A stretch of 42,414 nt of DNA, taken from positions 1 through 42,414 of the IMG/VR virus record IMGVR_UViG_3300009537_000048. One strand, written 5' to 3'. The notes beneath the pieces are model-generated. The model did not search any database. It was not told where the DNA came from and saw only the letters and a list, made by a program, of their open reading frames with translations. Shown here piece by piece: positions 1 through 5,714 of this stretch. The first letter of the stretch is position 1. The number at the start of each line of letters is the position of its first letter. Both the position numbers and the translations under genes were made by a program. The DNA is from a virus.

Positions 1-67
1 TGAACGAATAGACAATTGCTGACGTGCTCGCAATCATGCAAATCAATAACATCAGTAAATACTTCAC
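1..67 (-). CDS. Partial: N-terminus of an exported or membrane-anchored small protein, cut by window edge
   Basis: A GTG at 65-67 opens a frame that reads leftward off the window, so only the first 22 residues are visible (MKYLLMLLICMIASTSAIVY and on). This is a short basic start followed by an uninterrupted hydrophobic stretch and small residues, the shape of a signal peptide or signal anchor. The GTG overlaps the stop of the upstream 37-codon gene (GTGA). GGAGGAA lies about 8 nt upstream, a strong ribosome binding site that decides the start. The cysteine at residue 10 is not in a good lipobox. A role in lysis (spanin-like) or at the envelope is possible but cannot be judged from so short a piece. 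Confidence 0.5.
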   Translation of the reverse strand, partial: MKYLLMLLICMIASTSAIVYSF

Positions 68-177
68 AGTTCTCGTTCCTCCGCCTCTACCCTCACACTT
101 CCCGATTGCGAGGGTTCATGGGTGATCGCGGCGTTGAGATACCGACGCGCAAATCGATTTGCGATTGCCCTTTTCAT
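64..177 (-). CDS. 37-aa hypothetical protein, partial paralogue of the gene at 875-1537
   Basis: This small frame starts at ATG 175-177, with AGGAG 5-6 nt upstream, and ends in a stop that overlaps the next gene's GTG. Residues 8-17 (RFARRYLNAA) are identical to a stretch of the 220-residue protein encoded at 875-1537. The similarity continues weakly beyond it (ITHEPSQSG against IDYEPPSSSG). The DNA is 26/27 identical over this segment. It is therefore probably a short duplicated copy of part of that gene that has gained its own start. The C-terminal half is acidic (EAEEREL). Function is unknown. It could also be a decaying fragment, but the ribosome binding site and coupled stop/start argue that it is translated. 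Confidence 0.5.
   Translation of the reverse strand: MKRAIANRFARRYLNAAITHEPSQSGSVRVEAEEREL
131..157. repeat. 27-bp direct repeat, copy 1 (partner at 1368-1394)
   Basis: This 27-bp segment matches 1368-1394 at 26 of 27 positions, in the same orientation. Both copies lie in minus-strand genes in the same reading frame and encode the RFARRYLNAA motif. Confidence 0.8.
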
Positions 178-201
178 GCTTTCTCCTCACTCGCCTCCAC
201 C

Positions 202-231
202 CTTACAAAGTTTCCGGTTTATTATCGTCAA
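202..231 (-). promoter_or_regulatory. Weak promoter-like sequence in an internal operon gap
   Basis: The gap at 178-267 holds no gene. On the minus strand it contains TTGACG (231 to 226), 18 nt, then TGTAAG (207 to 202). That is five of six and four of six matches to the sigma-70 boxes. It would drive the 37-codon gene and the signal-peptide gene to its left. The spacing is one base longer than ideal and the -10 box is poor, so this is tentative. Confidence 0.2.
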
Positions 232-267
232 CGCGTACTTTGTCAGGGATCTCAGTGACCCCTCACG

Positions 268-582
268 TCAGATTGGTTCATCGGTAATAACGAGGTGGGC
301 GGTCGTCTTGTCCTTGAGCCGATCTAGCACGTCGCACTCTCCAACAGAGAAGCTGTCTTCTTCCATTGGCGTCCATTCCGAGTACCCCCAGCCCAACGTG
401 GTCACCGCTTTGCCGTTTGCCAGCACTTCCCCATCGAGAATGACCCGCACATCCGTCCCCCACTTAGCCTCGGCGATCTCGTCCACAATATCGACTCCGC
501 CAATTCTGATGGCTCCATCCGACTCGTCGAAGCAACGATAAGGATCGCCCTCGGTAACCGGGCCATTAAATTCCAGTCTCAT
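268..582 (-). CDS. Hypothetical acidic protein, 104 aa
   Basis: I do not recognise this protein. It is acidic and rich in short beta-strand patterns (GAIRIGGVDIVDEI, VRVILDGEVLANGKAVTTLGWG), so it is probably a small soluble beta protein. The frame stays open upstream, but the ATG at 580-582 is preferred because it overlaps the stop of the 21-codon frame at 579-644 in the ATGA style used throughout this operon. The upstream extension would overlap the previous gene and is proline/serine-rich junk. No metal-binding, membrane or catalytic motif is visible. As part of the leftward small-gene operon it is probably an early-expressed accessory protein. Confidence 0.6.
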   Translation of the reverse strand: MRLEFNGPVTEGDPYRCFDESDGAIRIGGVDIVDEIAEAKWGTDVRVILDGEVLANGKAVTTLGWGYSEWTPMEEDSFSVGECDVLDRLKDKTTAHLVITDEPI

Positions 583-644
583 TCGGCGAGTTCCACTAAG
601 AGAGTGCGAATCGGTTGATGGGCGATTAGAGGGCGGGTTTTCAT
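579..644 (-). CDS. 21-aa mini-ORF coupled to its downstream gene
   Basis: This ATG (642-644) lies 3 nt after the stop of the 648-878 gene, with AGGA upstream. The frame encodes MKTRPLIAHQPIRTLLVELA plus a final E and ends in a TGA that overlaps the next ATG (ATGA). Its size and position exactly fill the space between two neighbours, which suggests a real translated mini-gene or a coupling leader. Only its spacing and ribosome binding site support it; there is no recognisable motif. Confidence 0.4.
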   Translation of the reverse strand: MKTRPLIAHQPIRTLLVELAE

Positions 645-647
645 GAT

Positions 648-878
648 TCAATCCTCGCCAAGATGGATACATGGTTCACGCCTTGGTCTCAGGCTCTTTT
701 CTTGGACGCACTTTGTCTCAATGATCCATCGTCCGCCAAAGATTCTTCTTGCAACCCGAATTACAACCTTTCTTGTTCCAACCGATTCGATTACGGCTGC
801 GACTGGAATCCTGTATCCGTATCCACCACGGGGACGGAACAGCCAATTGACTCGTGCTCCAGGAATAAACTTGCTCAC
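648..878 (-). CDS. Small basic conserved-type protein, 76 aa (SH3-like fold suspected)
   Basis: The start is GTG at 876-878. It overlaps the previous stop (GTGA) and is preceded by a near-perfect Shine-Dalgarno GGAGGTGAT 3-5 nt upstream, which fixes the start. The protein is basic, with an N-terminal pattern GARVNWLFRPRGGYGYRIPV followed by alternating strands (KVVIRVARRI, RWIIETKCV). From memory, small single-domain proteins with this RGGYGY..PV pattern occur as hypothetical proteins in bacterial genomes and phages. The pattern suggests a small beta-barrel that could bind nucleic acid or protein. Function is unknown. Confidence 0.65.
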   Translation of the reverse strand: MSKFIPGARVNWLFRPRGGYGYRIPVAAVIESVGTRKVVIRVARRIFGGRWIIETKCVQEKSLRPRREPCIHLGED

Positions 879-1537
879 TCGATCACCTCCCGCAGTTTTT
901 CGATTTCTGGACGCTCAAACGATTTGGTGTCCCACCACTTCACCACCTTCCTCGCCGCGTCAATGATCGCGCCGACGTTCGGCTCGTCGGGGAGGACTTC
1001 GTTCCGCTTCTCTGTCTTCGGCGGCCGCTCGAGATTAGCCACTACAGGGCAATCGTTTCGATGTTTTCCGCTCAAGAAAAGTGCTCCGCTTGGATCTACT
1101 CTCTCCACACTTGCGCAAAGCTGATCCGCTATCTGACGCTGTTGTTCTTCGGTGACTTGTCCCTTGCCACATTTGATGACGACTTGTGGGCAAGTGCAAT
1201 TCGGTGGCGGTTCGGCTCTCTTGAATTCCCACAGAATTCCGCAACGCTGACACAGCCACGATGTTTCGGTGTTGTTGTCCATTGTCGATTCGCATCGCGG
1301 GCATTTCGTAGCTTTCGGCGGGGCGGGTGTTGGGCCGGATGATGATGGAGGTTCGTAATCGATAGCAGCATTGAGATACCGACGCGCAAATCGAATCGAT
1401 TCTTGATCGTTATCGATCGTGGCGCGGACGAGAGATTCGATCGCGCCGGAAATGGCCGGTCCTTTGTCCTTTCCTTCGAGACGCCTGGCGATGTCGTGAT
1501 CAGCGAGTTCTTCCCAGGTGGGAGATTCAGTCGTCAT
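875..1537 (-). CDS. Zinc-ribbon-containing hypothetical protein, 220 aa
   Basis: Start is ATG at 1535-1537, with GAGGAA 5-6 nt upstream; it overlaps the previous gene by 11 nt. The N-terminal 75 residues are helical and include RFARRYLNAAI, the segment duplicated in the 37-codon gene at 64-177. After a proline-rich linker, residues ~80-105 form a CPRC...CQRC zinc ribbon with an 11-16 residue knuckle spacing. A second cysteine group (CTCP...KC) follows. The C-terminal third is helical and ends in a Lys/Glu-rich segment. The layout suggests a small adaptor or nucleic-acid-binding protein. No catalytic motif is seen and the function is unknown. Confidence 0.6.
   Translation of the reverse strand: MTTESPTWEELADHDIARRLEGKDKGPAISGAIESLVRATIDNDQESIRFARRYLNAAIDYEPPSSSGPTPAPPKATKCPRCESTMDNNTETSWLCQRCGILWEFKRAEPPPNCTCPQVVIKCGKGQVTEEQQRQIADQLCASVERVDPSGALFLSGKHRNDCPVVANLERPPKTEKRNEVLPDEPNVGAIIDAARKVVKWWDTKSFERPEIEKLREVIE
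1368..1394. repeat. 27-bp direct repeat, copy 2 (partner at 131-157)
   Basis: This copy lies within the 220-residue zinc-ribbon gene and is 26/27 identical to 131-157. Both copies encode the RFARRYLNAA motif on the minus strand. Confidence 0.8.
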
Positions 1538-1745
1538 CGATTTCCTCTGTGCGGACAGGAATTTCAAACGTTTTGGTGAGCATCTCGCGGATGTGCTGAT
1601 TAACGATGTCAGCGCATCCGAGGCATAGTTCAGCGGTGTACGGCGCCGAACAGTCGTTGGGATCAGTGACGCCGATGGTGACCGTTTCCACCTGGAGGTC
1701 GAAACAGTCTTTGTCGTTTCGGTCACAGAGGTCGCAGGTTTTCAT
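1527..1745 (-). CDS. Small cysteine-pair (zinc-finger-like) protein, 72 aa
   Basis: ATG at 1743-1745 overlaps the previous stop (ATGA). The protein opens with CDLC at residues 4-7 and has a second pair CLGC near residues 42-45. That is the ligand set of a small treble-clef or zinc-ribbon domain. The tail is acidic (EEIDDD). Small phage proteins of this shape often act as adaptors of host enzymes or bind nucleic acid, but nothing here identifies a partner. It sits in the leftward operon next to another zinc-ribbon protein. Confidence 0.6.
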   Translation of the reverse strand: MKTCDLCDRNDKDCFDLQVETVTIGVTDPNDCSAPYTAELCLGCADIVNQHIREMLTKTFEIPVRTEEIDDD

Positions 1746-2059
1746 TCGTATGGAATTGCTGGAATTTTTTCGCGGGTGGGGCTTGGCAGGTCGTAGGGGG
1801 AGATCGGAGCATCGTCACGATCGGCGACCATTCGCATCGCCAATTCTTCCGTGATCGGGCTAATCGCGTAGATGGACCCGGTTCCGACCAGCTTGGTCCA
1901 GCCAGGCTTGAGCTGACGTCCCTCGCAAGCCACAGGTGGAACGTCGATTCGGACGAATCCGGTCCCAGCGATGACTTGCTCTGTCACGCGGCCGATGTAC
2001 CGCTGGTGACCCATTACATCGACGATCGCGTAACAGTCGAATTTCTCTTCGTTGCTCAT
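1742..2059 (-). CDS. Hypothetical protein, 105 aa
   Basis: The ATG at 2057-2059 overlaps the stop of the 28-codon membrane peptide gene (ATGA), with GGAG 8 nt upstream. The frame remains open further upstream but only as the antisense of neighbours. The sequence begins MSNEEKFDCYAIVDVMGHQR and continues through a beta-rich segment (YIGRVTEQVIAGTGFVRIDVP) and a further strand-helix part (GSIYAISPITEELAMRMV). It ends in a proline-rich tail. I believe similar small proteins occur in phage and plasmid accessory regions, but I cannot name a family. Function is unknown. Confidence 0.6.
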   Translation of the reverse strand: MSNEEKFDCYAIVDVMGHQRYIGRVTEQVIAGTGFVRIDVPPVACEGRQLKPGWTKLVGTGSIYAISPITEELAMRMVADRDDAPISPYDLPSPTREKIPAIPYE

Positions 2060-2142
2060 TGGAAGCACTCCAGTTGAAGGATGGTGTAGATGATGGCCGC
2101 GCTGATCAGGAGGTCGATCAGGAAGCCGATGATTCGTGTCAT
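2056..2142 (-). CDS. 28-aa single-pass membrane mini-protein
   Basis: This mini-gene fills the space between two larger genes exactly. Its ATG (2140-2142) overlaps the stop of the 2139-2567 gene, and its TGA overlaps the ATG of the 1742-2059 gene, so ATGA junctions occur at both ends. The product starts MTRIIGFLIDLLISAAIIYT and ends LQLECFQ. About 18 consecutive residues are hydrophobic apart from one Asp, enough for one membrane helix. It is too short for a classical holin. It could be a small regulator of a membrane protein, a superinfection-exclusion peptide or a host-toxic peptide, but function is unknown. Confidence 0.6.
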   Translation of the reverse strand: MTRIIGFLIDLLISAAIIYTILQLECFQ

Positions 2143-2567
2143 ACGAGCAACCATCCTTCCATCCAGGGTATGAAGTGGACGGACAGCCCGCCGTACGCAA
2201 TATGGTTCTTGTTCACGATCTCCAGGCTCACAGGCACATTGAATGGACCGTAGTGGTCACATTCATCCAGGAACCGATACCAGAAGTCTGGACCGAGGTA
2301 GAGGTTCTTAGCCTCATGTCTCCAGATCGCTTCGAGGTCGAGCTTTAGTTCCAAGATCGCTTTACGAACGTTGTCGACATCGATTCGAGTGTAGACAGCA
2401 TAGTGATGGCAAAGCTTGTCGTGAATGATCACGTAGCCAGTCTTCTGCAGAATCCAAAGAGCGATCTTCCCAATCCTTCGATAAGGATGAATCGTTCCGT
2501 TGCAATGCTCTGGGATGAAGAAAGGATCGCCTTCCCGTCGGCGCTTCATGACGGAGACTTGGGTCAT
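2139..2567 (-). CDS. Hypothetical protein, 142 aa
   Basis: The preferred start is ATG 2565-2567, 8 nt after the upstream stop; an internal ATG at 2547-2549 is an alternative. Neither has a clear ribosome binding site, so translation is probably by coupling. The protein has a basic start (MKRRREG) and is rich in aromatic residues (YVIIHD, NLYLGPDFWYRFLDEC, HYGPFNVPVSLEIV), pointing to a compact alpha/beta domain. No family or catalytic motif is recognised. It precedes the 28-codon membrane peptide in the operon. Confidence 0.55.
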   Translation of the reverse strand: MTQVSVMKRRREGDPFFIPEHCNGTIHPYRRIGKIALWILQKTGYVIIHDKLCHHYAVYTRIDVDNVRKAILELKLDLEAIWRHEAKNLYLGPDFWYRFLDECDHYGPFNVPVSLEIVNKNHIAYGGLSVHFIPWMEGWLLV

Positions 2568-2574
2568 TGTGATG

Positions 2575-2790
2575 CTAATTCTTTCTCTGAGGAAATGGGA
2601 GCTTCCTGCGACGATAGACGATATTCCTGAGCTGAACGCCTCGAGCAATGGCAGTCTGGCTCACCGGCTGCCATTGCTTGGAATTCGGATTGAAGCCTTC
2701 ATCACCGTCCTGGAGCGTCTCGTATGGACCGAGAATCCTCCAGATGTAGTCATTGAAGACTTCTTCTGGTTCGTAGCCGAGCTGATTCAT
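2575..2790 (-). CDS. Hypothetical protein, 71 aa
   Basis: ATG 2788-2790 shares one base with the stop of the preceding gene (TGATG), which implies coupled translation. The N-terminal part is acidic and aromatic (GYEPEEVFNDYIWRILGPYE) and the C-terminus is strongly basic (YRRRKLPFPQRKN). No domain is recognised. Confidence 0.5.
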   Translation of the reverse strand: MNQLGYEPEEVFNDYIWRILGPYETLQDGDEGFNPNSKQWQPVSQTAIARGVQLRNIVYRRRKLPFPQRKN

Positions 2791-3563
2791 CAGTCGAACG
2801 TGACAGAGCCGGCAACGACGGTGGCCTCGCCAGCAAGATGCTCAGACAGACGCCCAACAACTTCGTCGAGGACTCGCGATTGCTCTCTCGCCAATAAATT
2901 GCCGATTGGTTCTAGGGCGATCGTTTCTTTGTCGAAATCCAGTGAGACAGCGCATTCGAGATGAAGCGTTGAGACAAAGTCAGACGGATAGTCCCAGTAC
3001 GGGACCATGACTCGCACTTTTTCAGGAATCTCCGTTTCGATTCCGGTGCGAGCCTGTTGTTCGATCGACCGGCCGAATGATTCCTGGGTTTTGTCGACCA
3101 CGCCGCGAGAGTGGCGATGCGATTCAAATGTCAGAGACCGAACAGTAGCCAAGAGCTGTTCGTTCATCACGCAGCCGTCGAGGACCGTTCGCAGATGGCT
3201 GATCAGAGTTTTCTGTGCAACGCCATCTTCCAATCCAATCAGGCAGGAGAGCGGAGCTGATTGGAGCATGTTGAGCACAATCAACTGCGATCGGTCAGCA
3301 TCGTTTGGAAGGCCGATGATTCGGTTGTGATCAACGAACACGGTAGGAGAATTCTCTACGAAAGCACCGAAAAGTTCGCAGAAAGACGTGAGGGATGTGA
3401 CGTACCGCGTGATCGGTTTGTATTCCGGTTCGATCGTTTCGGTCTTTTCCTGGCCGTTGATGGTCACGACACGAGTCCGACGTCCGGTCATCCGCAGGTG
3501 CGGAATCGGGTGCAGTCTCGATTCGGCCTTGTCGTAGATTAGTTGCAGGAGTTCAGCGAGCAT
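2790..3563 (-). CDS. Hypothetical protein, 257 aa, faintly like phage DUF2303/YfdQ proteins
   Basis: This is the largest unknown gene of the left operon. A central segment (SLTSFCELFGAFVENSPTVF, then VDHNRIIG) and the helix-strand pattern after it recall the general shape of the phage DUF2303 (YfdQ) family. I saw no diagnostic motif, so the link is weak. The C-terminal half has a VRVMVPYWDYPSDF segment followed by strands (LECAVSLDFDKETIALEP), and the protein is soluble. It starts at ATG 3561-3563 with a poor GAAGAG site, after a gap that contains a terminator-like hairpin. It lies just downstream of the 123-residue gene, a pairing common in phage early regions. Confidence 0.5.
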   Translation of the reverse strand: MLAELLQLIYDKAESRLHPIPHLRMTGRRTRVVTINGQEKTETIEPEYKPITRYVTSLTSFCELFGAFVENSPTVFVDHNRIIGLPNDADRSQLIVLNMLQSAPLSCLIGLEDGVAQKTLISHLRTVLDGCVMNEQLLATVRSLTFESHRHSRGVVDKTQESFGRSIEQQARTGIETEIPEKVRVMVPYWDYPSDFVSTLHLECAVSLDFDKETIALEPIGNLLAREQSRVLDEVVGRLSEHLAGEATVVAGSVTFD

Positions 3564-3597
3564 GATTATCTCTTCAGGGTGGGTGGTGATGATTCTG

Positions 3598-3629
3598 AAA
3601 ACCCTGCTACCGCCAGCGCGGCAGCAGGG
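3598..3629 (-). terminator. Terminator-like hairpin within the leftward operon
   Basis: CCCTGCT (3602-3608) pairs with AGCAGGG (3623-3629), and GCC/GGC pair inside after a 3-nt bulge. Read on the minus strand the hairpin is followed by TTTTC. It lies in the 120-nt gap between the 123- and 257-residue genes, one of the few gaps of this operon, so it may attenuate transcription there. The T tract is short, so readthrough is likely. Confidence 0.4.
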
Positions 3630-3683
3630 AGCGGGCTAGACTCACGGCACTGGCCGCTTTGCCCTGTCCTTCAAGGGTTTGAG

Positions 3684-4055
3684 CTAGTTGTCGGTTTCCT
3701 CCTCTTCGTCGCCGAAGGGAAGGGCATTCTGTCGGTGATCGTCGGGAACCATTTCCTGGTAGACCATCATTCCGCCCTTGCGAACGCCAACGTCGTAGAC
3801 CTTGGATTTGCGGGTTGGGACGTCGTCTTTGACTTGGATCTGGATCTTGGCGCCGTCGATCAGGCCATCTTCTCCACAGACCGGCTTGGCGATCACCTCG
3901 AGCGTGGCTTTCCTCGTTCGTGATTCCCCCGGCCGGTCGTCCAAGTCCTGTGCAATTCGCCGCAGGGCTTGATTCATGGCCAAATTCACACGGCCACCAT
4001 CAATTGTTGCCAGAGTTTCGAGGCTGAGTTGCTGAAGACCGTAAGTGTCAGACAT
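3684..4055 (-). CDS. Hypothetical phage protein, 123 aa
   Basis: The gene starts at ATG 4053-4055 with AAAGGGA 4 nt upstream. It has a helical N-terminal half (LQQLSLETLATIDGGRVNLA, NQALRRIAQDLDDRP), then a beta-hairpin-like half (ATLEVIAKPVCG, AKIQIQVKDDVP) and an acidic tail (GDEEEETDN). I recall small phage early-region proteins with this order, often next to a DUF2303-like gene, but cannot assign a function. The region just upstream (4056-4110) must hold its own promoter, if it has one, because the upstream neighbour in the operon is more than 120 nt away and an opposite-strand gene lies between. Confidence 0.6.
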   Translation of the reverse strand: MSDTYGLQQLSLETLATIDGGRVNLAMNQALRRIAQDLDDRPGESRTRKATLEVIAKPVCGEDGLIDGAKIQIQVKDDVPTRKSKVYDVGVRKGGMMVYQEMVPDDHRQNALPFGDEEEETDN

Positions 4056-4110
4056 AATGTCCCTTTCGTGTTTGTGCTAAGTGGTCGAAAAAATCTTCTA
4101 GGAGCAAGTG

Positions 4111-4215
4111 ATGAAAAAGGGTAAGGGTAAGAAATGCAGTAGCGGAAAGTCAGGATCGAAGATGATGAAATCGGCAAAGACGACTAAGAAACCGAAGAGT
4201 CGTCGGAAGTATTGA
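4111..4215 (+). CDS. 34-aa lysine-rich basic mini-protein, opposite strand to its operon
   Basis: ATG 4111-4113 has AGGAG (4100-4104) exactly 6 nt upstream, one of the best ribosome binding sites in the region. The product (MKKGKGKKCSSGKSGSKMMK followed by SAKTTKKPKSRRKY) has about 13 lysines and two arginines among 34 residues, with no acidic residue and one cysteine. It resembles the basic tails of nucleoid or histone-like proteins, and tight DNA or RNA binding is the natural guess. It fills the only sizeable gap in the minus-strand operon and its 3' end overlaps the tail of the 4184-4438 gene. It could be a DNA-condensing or host-directed peptide; function is unproven. Confidence 0.6.
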   Translation: MKKGKGKKCSSGKSGSKMMKSAKTTKKPKSRRKY

Positions 4216-4438
4216 CGTACAACATATCTCTCGTGATTGGGTTGACGTAGCAGCAAACAAGACCCTCAACCTCGAGAGAAGCCATCATGTGTTCAAACAT
4301 TCGGATTCCACGAACTGGCCAGTCTAAAGCATTCATCGCTACGGGTTGAGGCAGGTGCCCGTGCTGCCGAAGGACGAGTAGGATGCAATCGACGTCCCAT
4401 GCGTTCCAGTACAAGAGCCGTCTCAGTTTCGTGATCAT
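4184..4438 (-). CDS. Hypothetical protein, 84 aa, helix-turn-helix-like shape
   Basis: ATG 4436-4438 has GAGG 7-8 nt upstream. The sequence has short helices (WDVDCILLVLRQHG, then GIRMFEHMMASLEVEGLVC) followed by a strand pair (CYVNPITRDMLYVN). This is compatible with a small winged-helix DNA-binding domain, and a regulator role is possible but unproven. The tail is acidic/serine-rich. The last 32 bp overlap the opposite-strand basic mini-gene. Confidence 0.5.
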   Translation of the reverse strand: MITKLRRLLYWNAWDVDCILLVLRQHGHLPQPVAMNALDWPVRGIRMFEHMMASLEVEGLVCCYVNPITRDMLYVNTSDDSSVS

Positions 4439-4452
4439 GCGATTGCCTCGAA

Positions 4453-4749
4453 TTATTCCGAAGCACCTGGGAAAGGTCTTTTGTGCAAAAGGAACAGTTC
4501 CAGGGCGGCGAGGGTTCCATGGCGAGTTCCGGTCGGTGTCTTCTCGATCGTGACGAACAAAAACGAGTAGTTACGCTTCAGATCCATCAGTTGTTCTGGC
4601 AAGACCGACTGAGTTCGACCATCGATGATATGCTTAATGACTGGCATCAGCAGGAGGTGTTCGTGGTACAGGATGAGTGTCCACCTGCCAGAGAGCAGAC
4701 ACGAGATCGGGTGTATCTGTTTATTCGGGAGATCGATTGCTTGTATCAT
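4453..4749 (-). CDS. Hypothetical protein, 98 aa
   Basis: The start at ATG 4747-4749 is supported by GAGGAAA a few bases upstream and gives a 29-nt overlap with the preceding gene. The protein is rather hydrophobic but has no clean membrane helix (RWTLILYHEHLLLMPVIKHI; NYSFLFVTIEK; TLAALELFLLHK). No motif or family is recognised. It could be a small alpha/beta protein. Confidence 0.5.
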   Translation of the reverse strand: MIQAIDLPNKQIHPISCLLSGRWTLILYHEHLLLMPVIKHIIDGRTQSVLPEQLMDLKRNYSFLFVTIEKTPTGTRHGTLAALELFLLHKRPFPGASE

Positions 4750-4915
4750 CGGTTTCCTCTTCGTTCTCTAGCTTGCGTCTGATTCTCAGCCCGAGGGCTC
4801 GAGGCGTGTAATCGATTTGCGGCTCGTTGATGCGATACCAATTCCCATCGGAGCCGCGATACTCATCTCCGTCTCGAACAATTTCATCGAGGTAGACGTC
4901 ACGGTGCGTATTCAT
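4721..4915 (-). CDS. Hypothetical protein, 64 aa
   Basis: ATG 4913-4915 lies inside the end of the methyltransferase gene (17-nt overlap), in the coupled style of the operon. The frame is open upstream, but only as the antisense of the methyltransferase tail. The product is small and charged: DEIVRDGDEYRGSDGNWYRI, then a basic stretch (LGLRIRRKL) and an acidic tail (ENEEETDD). A small beta-hairpin protein is likely; function is unknown. Confidence 0.5.
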   Translation of the reverse strand: MNTHRDVYLDEIVRDGDEYRGSDGNWYRINEPQIDYTPRALGLRIRRKLENEEETDDTSNRSPE

Positions 4916-5714
4916 GGTTTGCCAGCCAGATCTCTGGCACCTTTCGATTCCCCTGGTTGCGAGTCCCCTTCTCAAGGATATTCCATCCAGGGTAAAGGTT
5001 GCGAATGAACCCGCAGTCATCGTAGCGGATCAGAATTCTCGCATTATTGAAATCATTGAGAAGTTCGGCGAGCAGAACGTGCTGAAAGGTCGTGAACGTG
5101 TATAGGTATGCATCGCCAGTCGTGTACCACGGCGGATCGGCGTAGATTCCGGATGTCGAGTTATCTCTTACCTTCGGAATCAAATGCGAGAATTCCATGC
5201 ACGTCCACTCGCAATTCTTCATGCAGGCAGCCCACTGAGAAAGCTCTTCCGCGGCCGTGTTGATTCTTGAAGCGTTGCTCCCTCCGGAATTGGTCATTCG
5301 GAAAGATGGTTTGGTCTGATCCGTCAGCTTCGATGTGCCACCGTTTCCGCCGCGGCCGACCCAGCACAGTGCCCAGTAGGCCCATGCAAGCTCTTGCCAT
5401 CCAGCGTGCTTATGATTAGTAACCAGGTGTGCGGCACGCATGATCTCTGATGGATGAGATAGCGTAGAGGAGCATTCGAGAATTAGTCTTTTAACTGGAC
5501 CATCACCGAATCGCCCACTGGCAACCTTGTAGAAGTTGATCGCGAATTCATTCAGGTCATTCGCCACGATCCGCTTGTCCTTCAGGAACGGCAGGATCGA
5601 CGCGCCACCAACGAAAGGGATCGTGATGTGATTGCACGACTGGAAGTAGGCAGCGATCTCTTCGGCGACCTGGGCATCGCTACCGAAGTACGACAGAGGC
5701 GACTTGGTTTTCAT
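4899..5714 (-). CDS. D12-class DNA adenine (N6) methyltransferase, Dam-like
   Basis: The 271-residue length is usual for the D12 (Dam-like) family, which transfers a methyl group from S-adenosylmethionine to N6 of adenine in a short DNA target. Visible motifs in order are the N-terminal PLSYFGSD (residues 6-13), the S-adenosylmethionine-site element FVGGAS (34-39), VANDLN (50-55) and the catalytic motif IV DPPW (193-196). Most family members have DPPY; the Trp variant is less usual but known among N6-adenine enzymes. The start ATG overlaps the stop of the winged-helix gene (ATGA). No cognate endonuclease is nearby, so it is an orphan methyltransferase. Probable roles are protecting phage DNA from host restriction or timing of packaging and transcription. 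The target sequence cannot be read from the gene. Confidence 0.85.
   Translation of the reverse strand: MKTKSPLSYFGSDAQVAEEIAAYFQSCNHITIPFVGGASILPFLKDKRIVANDLNEFAINFYKVASGRFGDGPVKRLILECSSTLSHPSEIMRAAHLVTNHKHAGWQELAWAYWALCWVGRGGNGGTSKLTDQTKPSFRMTNSGGSNASRINTAAEELSQWAACMKNCEWTCMEFSHLIPKVRDNSTSGIYADPPWYTTGDAYLYTFTTFQHVLLAELLNDFNNARILIRYDDCGFIRNLYPGWNILEKGTRNQGNRKVPEIWLANHEYAP

Noticed and set aside
2790-3563. Firm DUF2303 assignment for the 257-residue protein
   Set aside because: Only general shape and neighbourhood fit; no diagnostic motif could be seen, so it is left as hypothetical.
3986-4177. 63-codon minus-strand frame before the 123-residue gene
   Set aside because: It starts at TTG, lacks a ribosome binding site, overlaps the next gene by 70 nt and is antisense to the basic 34-codon gene.
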